Below, piece after piece: positions 57,311-64,000 of a stretch of DNA of 64,000 nucleotides. Source of the DNA: Sandaracinus amylolyticus (lineage in GTDB: Bacteria > Myxococcota_A > Polyangia > Polyangiales > Sandaracinaceae); contig NZ_CP070225.1 in the NCBI RefSeq assembly GCF_021631985.1, forward strand, positions 4,960,001 to 5,024,000, written 5' to 3'. The notes beneath the pieces were generated by a model. The model saw only the letters and a list, made by a program, of their open reading frames with translations. It searched no databases and had not been told where the DNA came from. The position numbers and the translations under genes are program-made. Every line of letters starts with the position of its first letter. The first letter of the stretch is position 1.

Positions 57311-57407
57311 GACCTCGGCCCTCGACCCGTGCGAGAGTGCTCGTTTCCGCTCCGTTTCGAACTCGGCGGAGCGGGCCAATCGCACGGGGAGCGAGGGGAC
57401 CGAACGA

Positions 57408-58889
57408 ATGAAGCTGGTGGACGTACCGGCGGCGACCATCCGTTGCCGCAACCTGATCGCAGGTGAGTGGCGCGACGCATCGAGCGGCGAGACGCGCGAC
57501 GTGGTGAGCCCCTACACGGGCTCGGTCGTCGGCACCGTGCCGATGTCGAGCGCGAGCGACGTCGCAGCCGCCGTCGAGTCCGCGCACCACGCGTGGCAGT
57601 CGTGGCGACGCACGCCGCTGAAAGAGCGCACGCAGCTGCTCTTCCGATATCGCGAGATCCTCCTCCGCGATCTCGATCTGCTCTCGCACCGCGCCGCGCT
57701 CGAGGCGGGCAAGACCGTCGAGGAAGCGCGCGCCGGGATCATGAAGGGCATCGAGGTCGCGGAGTTCGCGCTCTCGCTCCAGAACCTCGACGACGGAGGC
57801 GCGCTCGAGGTCAGCCGCGGCGTGACGTGCGAGGTGCGCCGCGAGCCGCTCGGCGTCTGCGTCGGGATCACGCCGTTCAACTTCCCGGCGATGGTGCCCA
57901 TGTGGCTCTACCCGATCGCCGTCACGCTGGGGAACGCCTTCATCCTCAAGCCGAGCGAGAAGGTCCCGCTCACCGCGGTGCTGCAGGCCGAGCGCATGCT
58001 CGAGGCGGGCTTCCCCAAGGGCGTGTTCTCGCTCGTGCACGGCGCGCGCGAGACCGTCGAGGCGCTCGTCGATCACCCGCTCGTCGCGGGCATCGGCTTC
58101 GTGGGATCGAGCGCGGCTGCGCGCGCGGTCTACACCCGCGGCTCGAACCGCGGCGCTCGCGCGCTCTGCCTCGGCGGCGCGAAGAACGTGCTGATGATCA
58201 CCCCCGACGCCGATCCCGACGTCACGATCCCGGGTGTCGTCGCGTCGTTCACCGGGTGCGCGGGACAGCGCTGCATGGCGGCGTCGATGCTCGTCGCGGT
58301 GGGCGACGTCGATCACCTGATCGACGGAATCGTCGAGCGCGCCGCGCAGGTCCGCCTGGGCCGCGACATGGGCGCGATCATCGATCACGGCGCGCGCGAG
58401 CGCATCGTGCGCGACATCGATCGTGCGATCGCCGAAGGCGCCAAGCTGCGCCTCGACGGGCGCGCGCCCGAGGCGCCCGAGGGTTACGAGCAGGGCGCGT
58501 GGCTCGGCCCGACGATCCTCGATCACGCGCGCCCCGACATGGAGTGCGCGAGCAAGGAGCTCTTCGGCCCGGTCATCACGATCGTGCGCGTGAAGAACCT
58601 CGAGGAGGCGCTCGCGATCGAGGCGAGCGGCACGTACGGCAATGCGTGCAGCGTGTTCACGTCGTCGGGCGCGGTCGCGCGCCACGTCGCGGACCGCGCG
58701 ACGAGCGGGATGATCGGCGTGAACGTCGGCGTGCCGGTGCCGCGCGAGCCCTTCTCGTTCGGCGGCACGAAGACCTCGCGTTACGGCGCAGGAGACGTGA
58801 CCGGCCGCCAGGGCGTCGAGCACTGGAGCTGGCTCAAGAAGATCACCACGAAGTGGCAGATGCAGGGAGACGCGACGTGGATGTCGTGA
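57408..58889 (+). CDS. mmsA: CoA-acylating (methyl)malonate-semialdehyde dehydrogenase
   Basis: 493 residues, standard aldehyde dehydrogenase length. It has NAD-binding ITPFNFPAMVPMWLYP, ILKPSEKVPLTAVLQAERM, VGSSAAARAVY, and catalytic Cys289 in GCAGQRCMAASMLVAVGD, then GKELFGPV-like ASKELFGPVITIV. The FPAMVPMWLYPIA block identifies the MmsA group, which makes acetyl-CoA from malonate semialdehyde (or propionyl-CoA from methylmalonate semialdehyde). It starts a tight + strand cluster with URC1, URC4 and Upp, where it could dispose of the three-carbon product. Spacing to the next gene is 16 bp. Confidence 0.92.
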   Translation: MKLVDVPAATIRCRNLIAGEWRDASSGETRDVVSPYTGSVVGTVPMSSASDVAAAVESAHHAWQSWRRTPLKERTQLLFRYREILLRDLDLLSHRAALEAGKTVEEARAGIMKGIEVAEFALSLQNLDDGGALEVSRGVTCEVRREPLGVCVGITPFNFPAMVPMWLYPIAVTLGNAFILKPSEKVPLTAVLQAERMLEAGFPKGVFSLVHGARETVEALVDHPLVAGIGFVGSSAAARAVYTRGSNRGARALCLGGAKNVLMITPDADPDVTIPGVVASFTGCAGQRCMAASMLVAVGDVDHLIDGIVERAAQVRLGRDMGAIIDHGARERIVRDIDRAIAEGAKLRLDGRAPEAPEGYEQGAWLGPTILDHARPDMECASKELFGPVITIVRVKNLEEALAIEASGTYGNACSVFTSSGAVARHVADRATSGMIGVNVGVPVPREPFSFGGTKTSRYGAGDVTGRQGVEHWSWLKKITTKWQMQGDATWMS

Positions 58890-58905
58890 GGGGGAGCGAC
58901 TGCGA

Positions 58906-60156
58906 ATGACCACCGACAACAAGAAGCCGCGCAAGCACATCCAGCTGACCTCGCATCCGACCGGCGAGGTCGCGATGCCGATCCGATGGGGCAACCCCGA
59001 GCCGCGCCAGCGCGGCCCGGTGATCGCGACGCTCTCGAAGCCCGAGCACCGCAACGCGATCGGCACGCACTCGGGCGCGTACGCGGTCTACCGCGCGCTC
59101 GCGGTCGCCGCGGGATCGCTGCAGGCGGATCATCGCTCCGATCTCACCAACACCGCACCCACCGACCGCTTCGGGCCGCACCCGCAGTGGGGCGATCCCG
59201 AGCGCATCGTCTCGATCGATCCGTTCGGCGCGGTCGTGCAGGAGGTCTTCGCCGAGCAGATCGCGCAGGGCTACGACATCCGCCCCACCATCGCGGTCAC
59301 CAAGGCGCACCTGCAGATGCACGAGCTGCGCGACGCGATGGAGAAGGGTCGCCTCCACGCCGACGGCACCGTGCTCAAGGCGAACGGCGACGTCGTCGTG
59401 ACCAAGGCCGCGATCGAGCCGGTGTGGTGGCTGCCCGGCATCGCGAAGCGCTTCGGGTGTGACGAGCACACGCTGCGGCGCACGCTCTTCGAGCAGACCG
59501 GCGGCATGTTCCCCGAGCTCGTCACGCGCCCCGACCTCGACGTGTTCCTGCCTCCGATCGGCGGGCACACCGTCTACGTCTTCGGCGACCCGAGCAAGCT
59601 CGGCAGCCGCGAGCACTCGCTGACCTGCCGCGTGCACGACGAGTGCAACGGCTCCGACGTGTTCGGCTCCGACATCTGCACGTGCCGCCCCTACCTCACC
59701 CACGGCATCGAGGAGTGCGTGAAGAGCGCGCAGGAAGGCGGCGTCGGTCTCGTCGTCTACAACCGCAAGGAAGGCCGCGCGCTCGGCGAGGTCACGAAGT
59801 TCCTCGTCTACAACGCGCGCAAGCGGCAGGAGGGCGGCGACAGCGCCGCGCAGTACTTCGCGCGCACCGAATGCGTCGCGGGCGTGCAGGACATGCGTTT
59901 CCAGGAGCTCATGCCCGACGCGCTGCACTGGCTCGGCATCACGAAGATCGATCGCTTCGTGTCGATGTCGAACATGAAGCACGACGCGCTCACGCGGAGC
60001 GGCATCGAGATCGGCGAGCGCGTGAAGATCCCCGACGAGCTCATCCCCGCCGACGCGCGCGTCGAGATGGAGGCGAAGATGGCCGCGGGCTACTACTCGG
60101 CGGGCGAGGTCGTCACCGACGAGCGCCTGCGCGAGACGAAGGGGCGCGCGCTGTGA
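58906..60156 (+). CDS. URC1: URC1: GTP-cyclohydrolase-II-like uracil catabolism protein
   Basis: 416 residues. The C-terminal ~200 residues are a RibA-type GTP cyclohydrolase II domain with the zinc cysteines in C-x10-C-x-C order (DECNGSDVFGSDICTCRP), but EGRALGE replaces the EGRGIGL of true RibA. The long N-terminal ~215 residues (for example IGTHSGAYAVYRALAVAAG and PHPQWGDPERIVSIDPFG) are typical of URC1 and absent from RibA. In yeast URC1 acts after UMP formation in uracil degradation. No RibB or riboflavin genes are here, and the partner URC4 overlaps it by GTGA, which supports the assignment. Confidence 0.88.
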   Translation: MTTDNKKPRKHIQLTSHPTGEVAMPIRWGNPEPRQRGPVIATLSKPEHRNAIGTHSGAYAVYRALAVAAGSLQADHRSDLTNTAPTDRFGPHPQWGDPERIVSIDPFGAVVQEVFAEQIAQGYDIRPTIAVTKAHLQMHELRDAMEKGRLHADGTVLKANGDVVVTKAAIEPVWWLPGIAKRFGCDEHTLRRTLFEQTGGMFPELVTRPDLDVFLPPIGGHTVYVFGDPSKLGSREHSLTCRVHDECNGSDVFGSDICTCRPYLTHGIEECVKSAQEGGVGLVVYNRKEGRALGEVTKFLVYNARKRQEGGDSAAQYFARTECVAGVQDMRFQELMPDALHWLGITKIDRFVSMSNMKHDALTRSGIEIGERVKIPDELIPADARVEMEAKMAAGYYSAGEVVTDERLRETKGRAL

Positions 60157-61397
60157 GCGAGAGCGACATCGCGCTCCTGCGCTCGCCCTCGACGATCCGA
60201 GCGCGCTGCCGCGCGATCCTCGACGCGGGCCTGCGCGGCGAGCTCGCGCATCTCGACGTGCGGATCGATCGCATGGACGCGGTCGTGGCGCGCGTGGTGC
60301 GCGTCACGCGCGCCGCGTACCCCGATCTGCGCATCCCCTATCACAGCCGCTGGGGGCACTTCCGCGCGGGCAAGGTCGATCGCGTCGCGTCGTTCGATCG
60401 CGAGATCTCGGCGCTCGATCGCGACGAGCAGGCGCGCGTGCGCTTCGAGCTCGCGATCACGAGCGTGCTGCTCGACGCCGGCGCGGGCACGAAGTGGCGC
60501 TACCACGAGGCCTCTGCGGCGAATGGGAACGGAGGCGCGCGCGACTACGATCGCAGCGAGGGTCTCGCGGTTGCGAGCTTTCACATGTTCCGCGACGGGC
60601 TCTTCAGCGGTGATCGGAAGTCGAAGCGCGCCGACGCCGAGGGGCTCGATCGCGTCGACGCGGGCACGCTCGCGCGCGGCTTCCAGGTGAGCGACGCGAA
60701 CCCGATGGTCGGGCTCGAGGGGCGCGCCTCGCTGCTCACCCGCCTCGGCGCCGCGATGCGCGCCGCGCCGCGCCTCTTCGGCGCAGAGCACCCGCGGCTC
60801 GGAGGGCTCTACGATCACCTCCGCGCGCAGGTCGACGCGAAGGGCGAGCTCCCCGCGCGCCTCGTCCTCGCCGTGCTGCTCGAGGGCCTCGCGCCGATCT
60901 GGCCGGGCCGCATCGAGCTCGCGGGCGTGAACCTCGGCGACGTGTGGCGTCATCCGCACGCGGGCGGCGAGGGCCTCACCAAGGGCCTCGTGCCGTTCCA
61001 CAAGCTCTCGCAGTGGCTCGCGTACTCGCTCGTCGAGCCGCTCGAGCACGCGGGCATCCGCGTCACCTCGCTCGACGAGCTCACCGGCCTCGCCGAGTAC
61101 CGCAACGGGGGTCTCTTCGTCGACGAAGGCGTGCTCGCGCCGCGTCGCGCCGAGATCCTCACGAGCGCCCATGCGCCCGGCGACGAGGTGATCGTCGAGT
61201 GGCGTGCGCTCACCGTCGCGCTGCTCGACGAGACCGCGACGCGCGTGCGCGCCGCGCTCGGCAAGAGCGCCGCCGAGCTCCCGCTCTGCAACGTGCTCGA
61301 GGGCGGCACCTGGGCCGCGGGCCGCGAGGTCGCGCGCGAGAAGCGCGAAGGCGGCGGCCCGCCGATCCAGGTCGTGTCCGACGGCACCGTGTTCTGA
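60153..61397 (+). CDS. URC4: URC4 / DUF1688 uracil catabolism protein
   Basis: 414 residues, full-length DUF1688. Recognisable blocks: LLRSPSTIRARCRAIL, RIPYHSRWGHFRAG, LDAGAGTKWRYHE, SEGLAVASFHMFRDGLFS and GTLARGFQVSDANPMVGLEGR. Fungal URC4 is required to break down uracil through UMP, and the family has no other known role. The GTG start overlaps the URC1 stop, so the two are translated together. The exact reaction of URC4 has not been defined by the sequence. Confidence 0.88.
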   Translation: MSESDIALLRSPSTIRARCRAILDAGLRGELAHLDVRIDRMDAVVARVVRVTRAAYPDLRIPYHSRWGHFRAGKVDRVASFDREISALDRDEQARVRFELAITSVLLDAGAGTKWRYHEASAANGNGGARDYDRSEGLAVASFHMFRDGLFSGDRKSKRADAEGLDRVDAGTLARGFQVSDANPMVGLEGRASLLTRLGAAMRAAPRLFGAEHPRLGGLYDHLRAQVDAKGELPARLVLAVLLEGLAPIWPGRIELAGVNLGDVWRHPHAGGEGLTKGLVPFHKLSQWLAYSLVEPLEHAGIRVTSLDELTGLAEYRNGGLFVDEGVLAPRRAEILTSAHAPGDEVIVEWRALTVALLDETATRVRAALGKSAAELPLCNVLEGGTWAAGREVAREKREGGGPPIQVVSDGTVF

Positions 61398-61405
61398 ACT
61401 GCGCA

Positions 61406-61460
61406 GTCCGCGTGCTCCGCGCGCTCCCGTGCGGCCCTCCGCCCGCGAGCACTCCAGCTG
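61406..61460 (+). repeat. Dispersed intergenic repeat, copy 2
   Basis: Same family as 44693-44737: GTCCGCGTGCTCCGC at the left end, GAGCACTCCAGCTG at the right. GTGCTC (61412-61417) pairs with GAGCAC (61447-61452). It sits between URC4 and upp. Confidence 0.5.
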
Positions 61461-61499
61461 ACAGCATTCTGAAACGATCGCTCAAGAACGAGAGGCTCC

Positions 61500-62132
61500 A
61501 TGTCCCCCGAGGTCCACGTCGTCTCCCACCCGCTCGTCCAGCACAAGCTCTCGCTGATGCGCCGCGAGACCACGAGCGTCAGCCAGTTCCGTCAGCTGCT
61601 CGAGGAGATCAGCATGCTCCTCGCGTACGAGCTGACGCGCGACTTCCCGCTCTCCACCGAGCGCATCAAGACGCCCATCGCCGAGATGGACGCGCCGGTG
61701 ATCGAGGGCAAGAAGCTCGTGATCATCTCGATCCTGCGCGCCGGTGACGGCTTCCTGACCGGCATGCTGCGCGTCATCCCGTCGGCCCGCGTCGGCCACA
61801 TCGGGCTCTACCGCGACCCGAAGACGCTCATGGCCGTCGAGTACTACTTCAAGGTCCCGGGCGACCTCGCGGATCGCGACGTCATCGTCGTCGACCCGAT
61901 GCTCGCCACCGGCAACTCGGCCGTCGCGGCGGTCGATCGCATCAAGAGCCGCGGGCCGAAGTCGATCAAGCTCATGTGTCTGCTCGCCGCGCCCGAGGGC
62001 ATCAAGACGCTGCACGAGACCCACCCCGACGTGCCGGTGTGGACGTGCGCGGTCGATCAGAAGCTCAACGAGAAGGGCTACATCGTCCCGGGCCTGGGCG
62101 ACGCCGGCGATCGTCTGTTCGGCACGAAGTAG
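61500..62132 (+). CDS. upp: Uracil phosphoribosyltransferase
   Basis: 210 residues, normal length. It makes UMP from uracil and PRPP in the cytosol. The PRPP loop is [16 protein letters not shown]. The N-terminal [22 protein letters not shown] and the C-terminal [17 protein letters not shown] are standard UPRT blocks, the latter binding uracil. It is the last gene of the cluster, 102 bp after URC4, with a purine-rich GAGAGG just before the ATG. In the URC pathway UPRT supplies the substrate UMP, so it may serve degradation as well as salvage. Confidence 0.93.
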   Translation: MSPEVHVVSHPLVQHKLSLMRRETTSVSQFRQLLEEISMLLAYELTRDFPLSTERIKTPIAEMDAPVIEGKKLVIISILRAGDGFLTGMLRVIPSARVGHIGLYRDPKTLMAVEYYFKVPGDLADRDVIVVDPMLATGNSAVAAVDRIKSRGPKSIKLMCLLAAPEGIKTLHETHPDVPVWTCAVDQKLNEKGYIVPGLGDAGDRLFGTK

Positions 62133-62145
62133 CTGCGAAGCGAGC

Positions 62146-62180
62146 GGAGAGCGCGGCCCGAAGAGGGCCGCGCCGTCTCC
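62146..62180 (+). terminator. Terminator hairpin after upp
   Basis: GCGCGGCCC-GAAGA-GGGCCGCGC with flanking GGAGA/TCTCC, starting 14 bp after the stop. No long T-run. Confidence 0.7.
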
Positions 62181-62262
62181 GACCGGCGTTCCGCTTTCGG
62201 CGCAATCCTCCGTGTTGGATGCAGACACGCGAGACGCACGCGGCGTAGGCTCGAAGTCAGCC

Positions 62263-62700
62263 ATGCCGCAGGCCACACGCTGGCGCGTCTTACTCGTCGA
62301 TGACGAAGACGTGTTGTTGCAGTCGATGAGCGCCGTGCTCGAGGACGACTTCGAGGTCGTCGTCGCATCCGACGGAGCGCGCGCGCTCGAGCGCATCGAG
62401 GAGCAGCCCTTCGACGTCGTCTGCAGCGACTACAAGATGCCGCGGATGGACGGGCTCGAGCTGCTGCGGAGGCTGCGCGAGCGCGCCATCGACGTCGGCT
62501 TCGTGCTCGTCACCGGCATGCGCGACTACAAGCTCGCGACGCAGCCCGATGGCGATCAATTCCACTGCGTCCTGCTCAAGCCCTGCGACCCCGCGCAGCT
62601 GATCGAGTCGATCCAGCGCGCCGCGACGTTCGCCCAGATGCGACGCGCCGTCGACGCCGCGCAGACCGCGAGCAGTCGCCTGCGAAAGCGCGGCGCGTGA
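62263..62700 (+). CDS. Single-domain response regulator
   Basis: 145 residues from the ATG at 62263, mostly one receiver domain. Acidic pair in LLVDDEDVLLQSM, phospho-acceptor Asp in VVCSDYKMPRMDG, Thr in FVLVTGMRD and Lys in VLLKPCDPAQL. A ~25-residue helical tail follows without an output domain. It probably acts by binding another protein. The stop overlaps the RedB-like gene (GTGA), and the histidine kinase two genes on is the likely partner. Confidence 0.87.
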   Translation: MPQATRWRVLLVDDEDVLLQSMSAVLEDDFEVVVASDGARALERIEEQPFDVVCSDYKMPRMDGLELLRRLRERAIDVGFVLVTGMRDYKLATQPDGDQFHCVLLKPCDPAQLIESIQRAATFAQMRRAVDAAQTASSRLRKRGA

Positions 62701-63341
62701 GCGCGCCCGACGAGCTCGAGACGCTCGCGGGTGAAGCGCCCGACTCCGCTCGTCCTCGGTCACGCGCGCTCCCGATCGCGATTGCGGTGTGGGCCCTCGT
62801 CGTCGCGGGCGGGATGGGCGTGTTGATGAACCACGCGGCGACGCCGGGCGCGCGCGCCGAGGCACCGCCGACGTGGCCCGCGTCCGACGCGCTCGCGCTC
62901 GATCCGAGCCTGCCGACGCTCGTGCTGGTCGCGCACCCGCGCTGCACCTGCACGCGCGCGAGCCTCTCCGAGCTCGCGGTGATCACGACGCGCCTCGCGG
63001 GACGCATCCGCGCGTACGTGCTCTTCGTGCATCCCGAGGGTGTCGACTGGGACGACTCCGATCTCCAGCGGCGCGCCGAGAGCCTCGCCGGCGTGATCAC
63101 GGTGCGCGACGAGGGCGGTCGCGAGGCTGCGCGCTTCGGCGCCGCGACCTCGGGCCAGACGTACCTCTACGCGCGCGATGGACGCCTGCTCTTCTCGGGC
63201 GGCATCACGCCGATGCGCGCCCACGAGGGCGACAACCTCGGGCGCCGCCGCATCGTCGCGCTGGTCGAGGGAGAACGAGTCGATGGCTCGGAGAGCGCGG
63301 TGTTCGGCTGCGCGCTCGCCGAGCGCGAGGGGGGACCATGA
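62697..63341 (+). CDS. RedB-like membrane-anchored thioredoxin-fold protein
   Basis: 214 residues from a GTG. One N-terminal membrane anchor (about 25-44, ALPIAIAVWALVVAGGMGVL) puts the rest outside. The thioredoxin-like domain starts LPTLVLVAHPRCTCTRASLSELAVI, where Cys-Thr-Cys replaces the usual CxxC. This matches RedB of proteobacteria, a protein found near two-component kinases and of unresolved redox role. A later C (VFGCALAE) may pair with it. It sits between a response regulator and a histidine kinase, with 4-bp overlaps on both sides, so it may be the extracytoplasmic sensor of that system. Confidence 0.75.
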   Translation: MSAPDELETLAGEAPDSARPRSRALPIAIAVWALVVAGGMGVLMNHAATPGARAEAPPTWPASDALALDPSLPTLVLVAHPRCTCTRASLSELAVITTRLAGRIRAYVLFVHPEGVDWDDSDLQRRAESLAGVITVRDEGGREAARFGAATSGQTYLYARDGRLLFSGGITPMRAHEGDNLGRRRIVALVEGERVDGSESAVFGCALAEREGGP

Positions 63342-64000
63342 CGACGTCGGAGCAGGAGCGCGCGGAGCGCATCTTCCGAGAGGACTACGATCGCCACCTG
63401 CGCCGCACCGATCGGCCCTTCGCGGCGCTGATGATGCTGCAGTGGATCGCGGCCGTGCTGATCGCGTGGATCGCGTCGCCGCTCGCGTGGGAGGGACGTG
63501 AGAGCTCGGTGCACGCGCACCTCTACGCGGCCGTGCTGCTCGGCGGCGCAATCACCGCGCTGCCGGTCGCGCTCGTCGTGCTGCAGCCCGGTCGCGCGAC
63601 CACGCGCTACGTCGTCGCGTGCGCGCAGATGCTGTGGTCCGCGCTGCTCATCCACCTCACGGGCGGACGCATCGAGACCCACTTCCACGTCTTCGGCTCG
63701 CTCGCGATCCTCGCGTTCTATCGCGACGTCACGGTGCTGATCCCCGCGACCATCGTCGTGGCGGCCGATCACTTCGTGCGCGGCGCGCTCTGGCCCGAGT
63801 CGGTCTACGGCCTCTCGAGCCCGGAGTGGTGGCGCTTCCTCGAGCACGCGGGCTGGGTCGTGTTCATCGACGTGTTCCTCGTGCTCAACTGCCTGCAGGG
63901 CTATCGCGAGCTCCGGGCGCTCGCGCTGCGTCAGGCGCAGATCGAGGGCCAGCAGGAGAAGCTGCTGCGCGTCGAGCGCCTCGCGGCGGTGGGCCAGCTC
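63338..64000 (+). CDS. Membrane histidine kinase, N-terminal part (cut by window end)
   Basis: 221 codons are visible. Five to six hydrophobic segments fill residues 27-190, including the conserved loop LTGGRIETHFHVFGSLAILAFYRD, whose His pair (THFH) is shared by a large family of bacterial integral-membrane kinases. The frame ends in a coiled segment (QEKLLRVERLAAVGQL), the start of a DHp helix; the His-box lies beyond the window. The ATG overlaps the RedB-like stop. Kinase activity is inferred from the family. Confidence 0.85.
   Translation, partial: MTTSEQERAERIFREDYDRHLRRTDRPFAALMMLQWIAAVLIAWIASPLAWEGRESSVHAHLYAAVLLGGAITALPVALVVLQPGRATTRYVVACAQMLWSALLIHLTGGRIETHFHVFGSLAILAFYRDVTVLIPATIVVAADHFVRGALWPESVYGLSSPEWWRFLEHAGWVVFIDVFLVLNCLQGYRELRALALRQAQIEGQQEKLLRVERLAAVGQL

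Noticed and set aside
55131-59066. Ada frame extended upstream by about 960 codons
   Set aside because: The extension is antisense to the SDR and dehydrogenase genes and would run through the palindromic element; Ada starts properly at 56186.
58906-60156. Riboflavin biosynthesis ribA
   Set aside because: The N-terminal extension, altered EGRALGE motif and coupling to URC4 fit URC1 better; no other rib gene is present.

Overview
The window is very GC-rich, almost fully coding DNA from a bacterium with large signalling and envelope inventories: FHA-domain sigma-54 activators, eukaryote-like Ser/Thr kinases, many lipoproteins, HEAT and PQQ-type repeat proteins, and a DUF1552/DUF1592 secreted pair. 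This combination fits a myxobacterium (Myxococcota). A Sandaracinus-like genome is my best guess, but that is inference from gene style, not a database match. I see no rRNA, tRNA, CRISPR array, insertion sequence or prophage. Many genes overlap the previous one by 4 bp (ATGA or GTGA), which defines many small operons.

Layout. 1-1164: thioesterase and AraC-type regulator (-). 1203-7026: envelope-flavoured run (+) of a secreted protein, PlsC, a rhodanese-like protein lacking its cysteine, an M24 protein lacking metal ligands, a GT-C membrane protein and a small protein. 7007-8706: hydroxyacyl-CoA dehydrogenase (-) and GST (+). 8713-11976: 1087-residue receiver-like/TPR membrane protein (-). 12136-16549: two tandem alkaline-phosphatase-superfamily enzymes, a GT4 glycosyltransferase and a small HMA metal-binding protein (+). 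16577-19972: Nudix, cytosolic PQQ-type propeller, small membrane protein. 19976-22589: LysR regulator divergent from an SDR and an imine-reductase-like enzyme. 22597-24185: small membrane protein coupled to an HExxH protein. 24358-29187: YceI lipoprotein, a lipoprotein and the DUF1592/DUF1552 pair. 29347-33566: DUF218 protein, HCCA-isomerase-like protein, HEAT protein and propeller lipoprotein. 33679-38575: nitrilase and FHA/sigma-54 activator (-), MDR oxidoreductase and M48 protease (+). 38582-48943: lipoprotein, Ser/Thr kinase, SDR, amine oxidase, phosphoesterase, DUF1963, a gene bounded by inverted repeats, APC permease, DUF1877. 48927-55124: signalling block (histidine kinase, Ser/Thr kinase, two sigma-54 activators). 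55131-56186: Ada. 56463-62132: SDR, then semialdehyde dehydrogenase, URC1, URC4 and uracil phosphoribosyltransferase. 62263-64000: response regulator, RedB-like protein and a histidine kinase cut by the window end.

The most coherent metabolic unit is 57408-62132. It looks like the URC route of uracil breakdown first described in the yeast Lachancea kluyveri: Upp makes UMP, URC1 (GTP-cyclohydrolase-II-like) and URC4 (DUF1688) degrade it, and the aldehyde dehydrogenase could consume the three-carbon semialdehyde. The most unusual non-coding structure is at 45658-47015. There, two 153-bp copies of one sequence in opposite orientation (about 85% identical by eye) bound a 220-residue gene of unknown function and a 43-bp-period tandem array.
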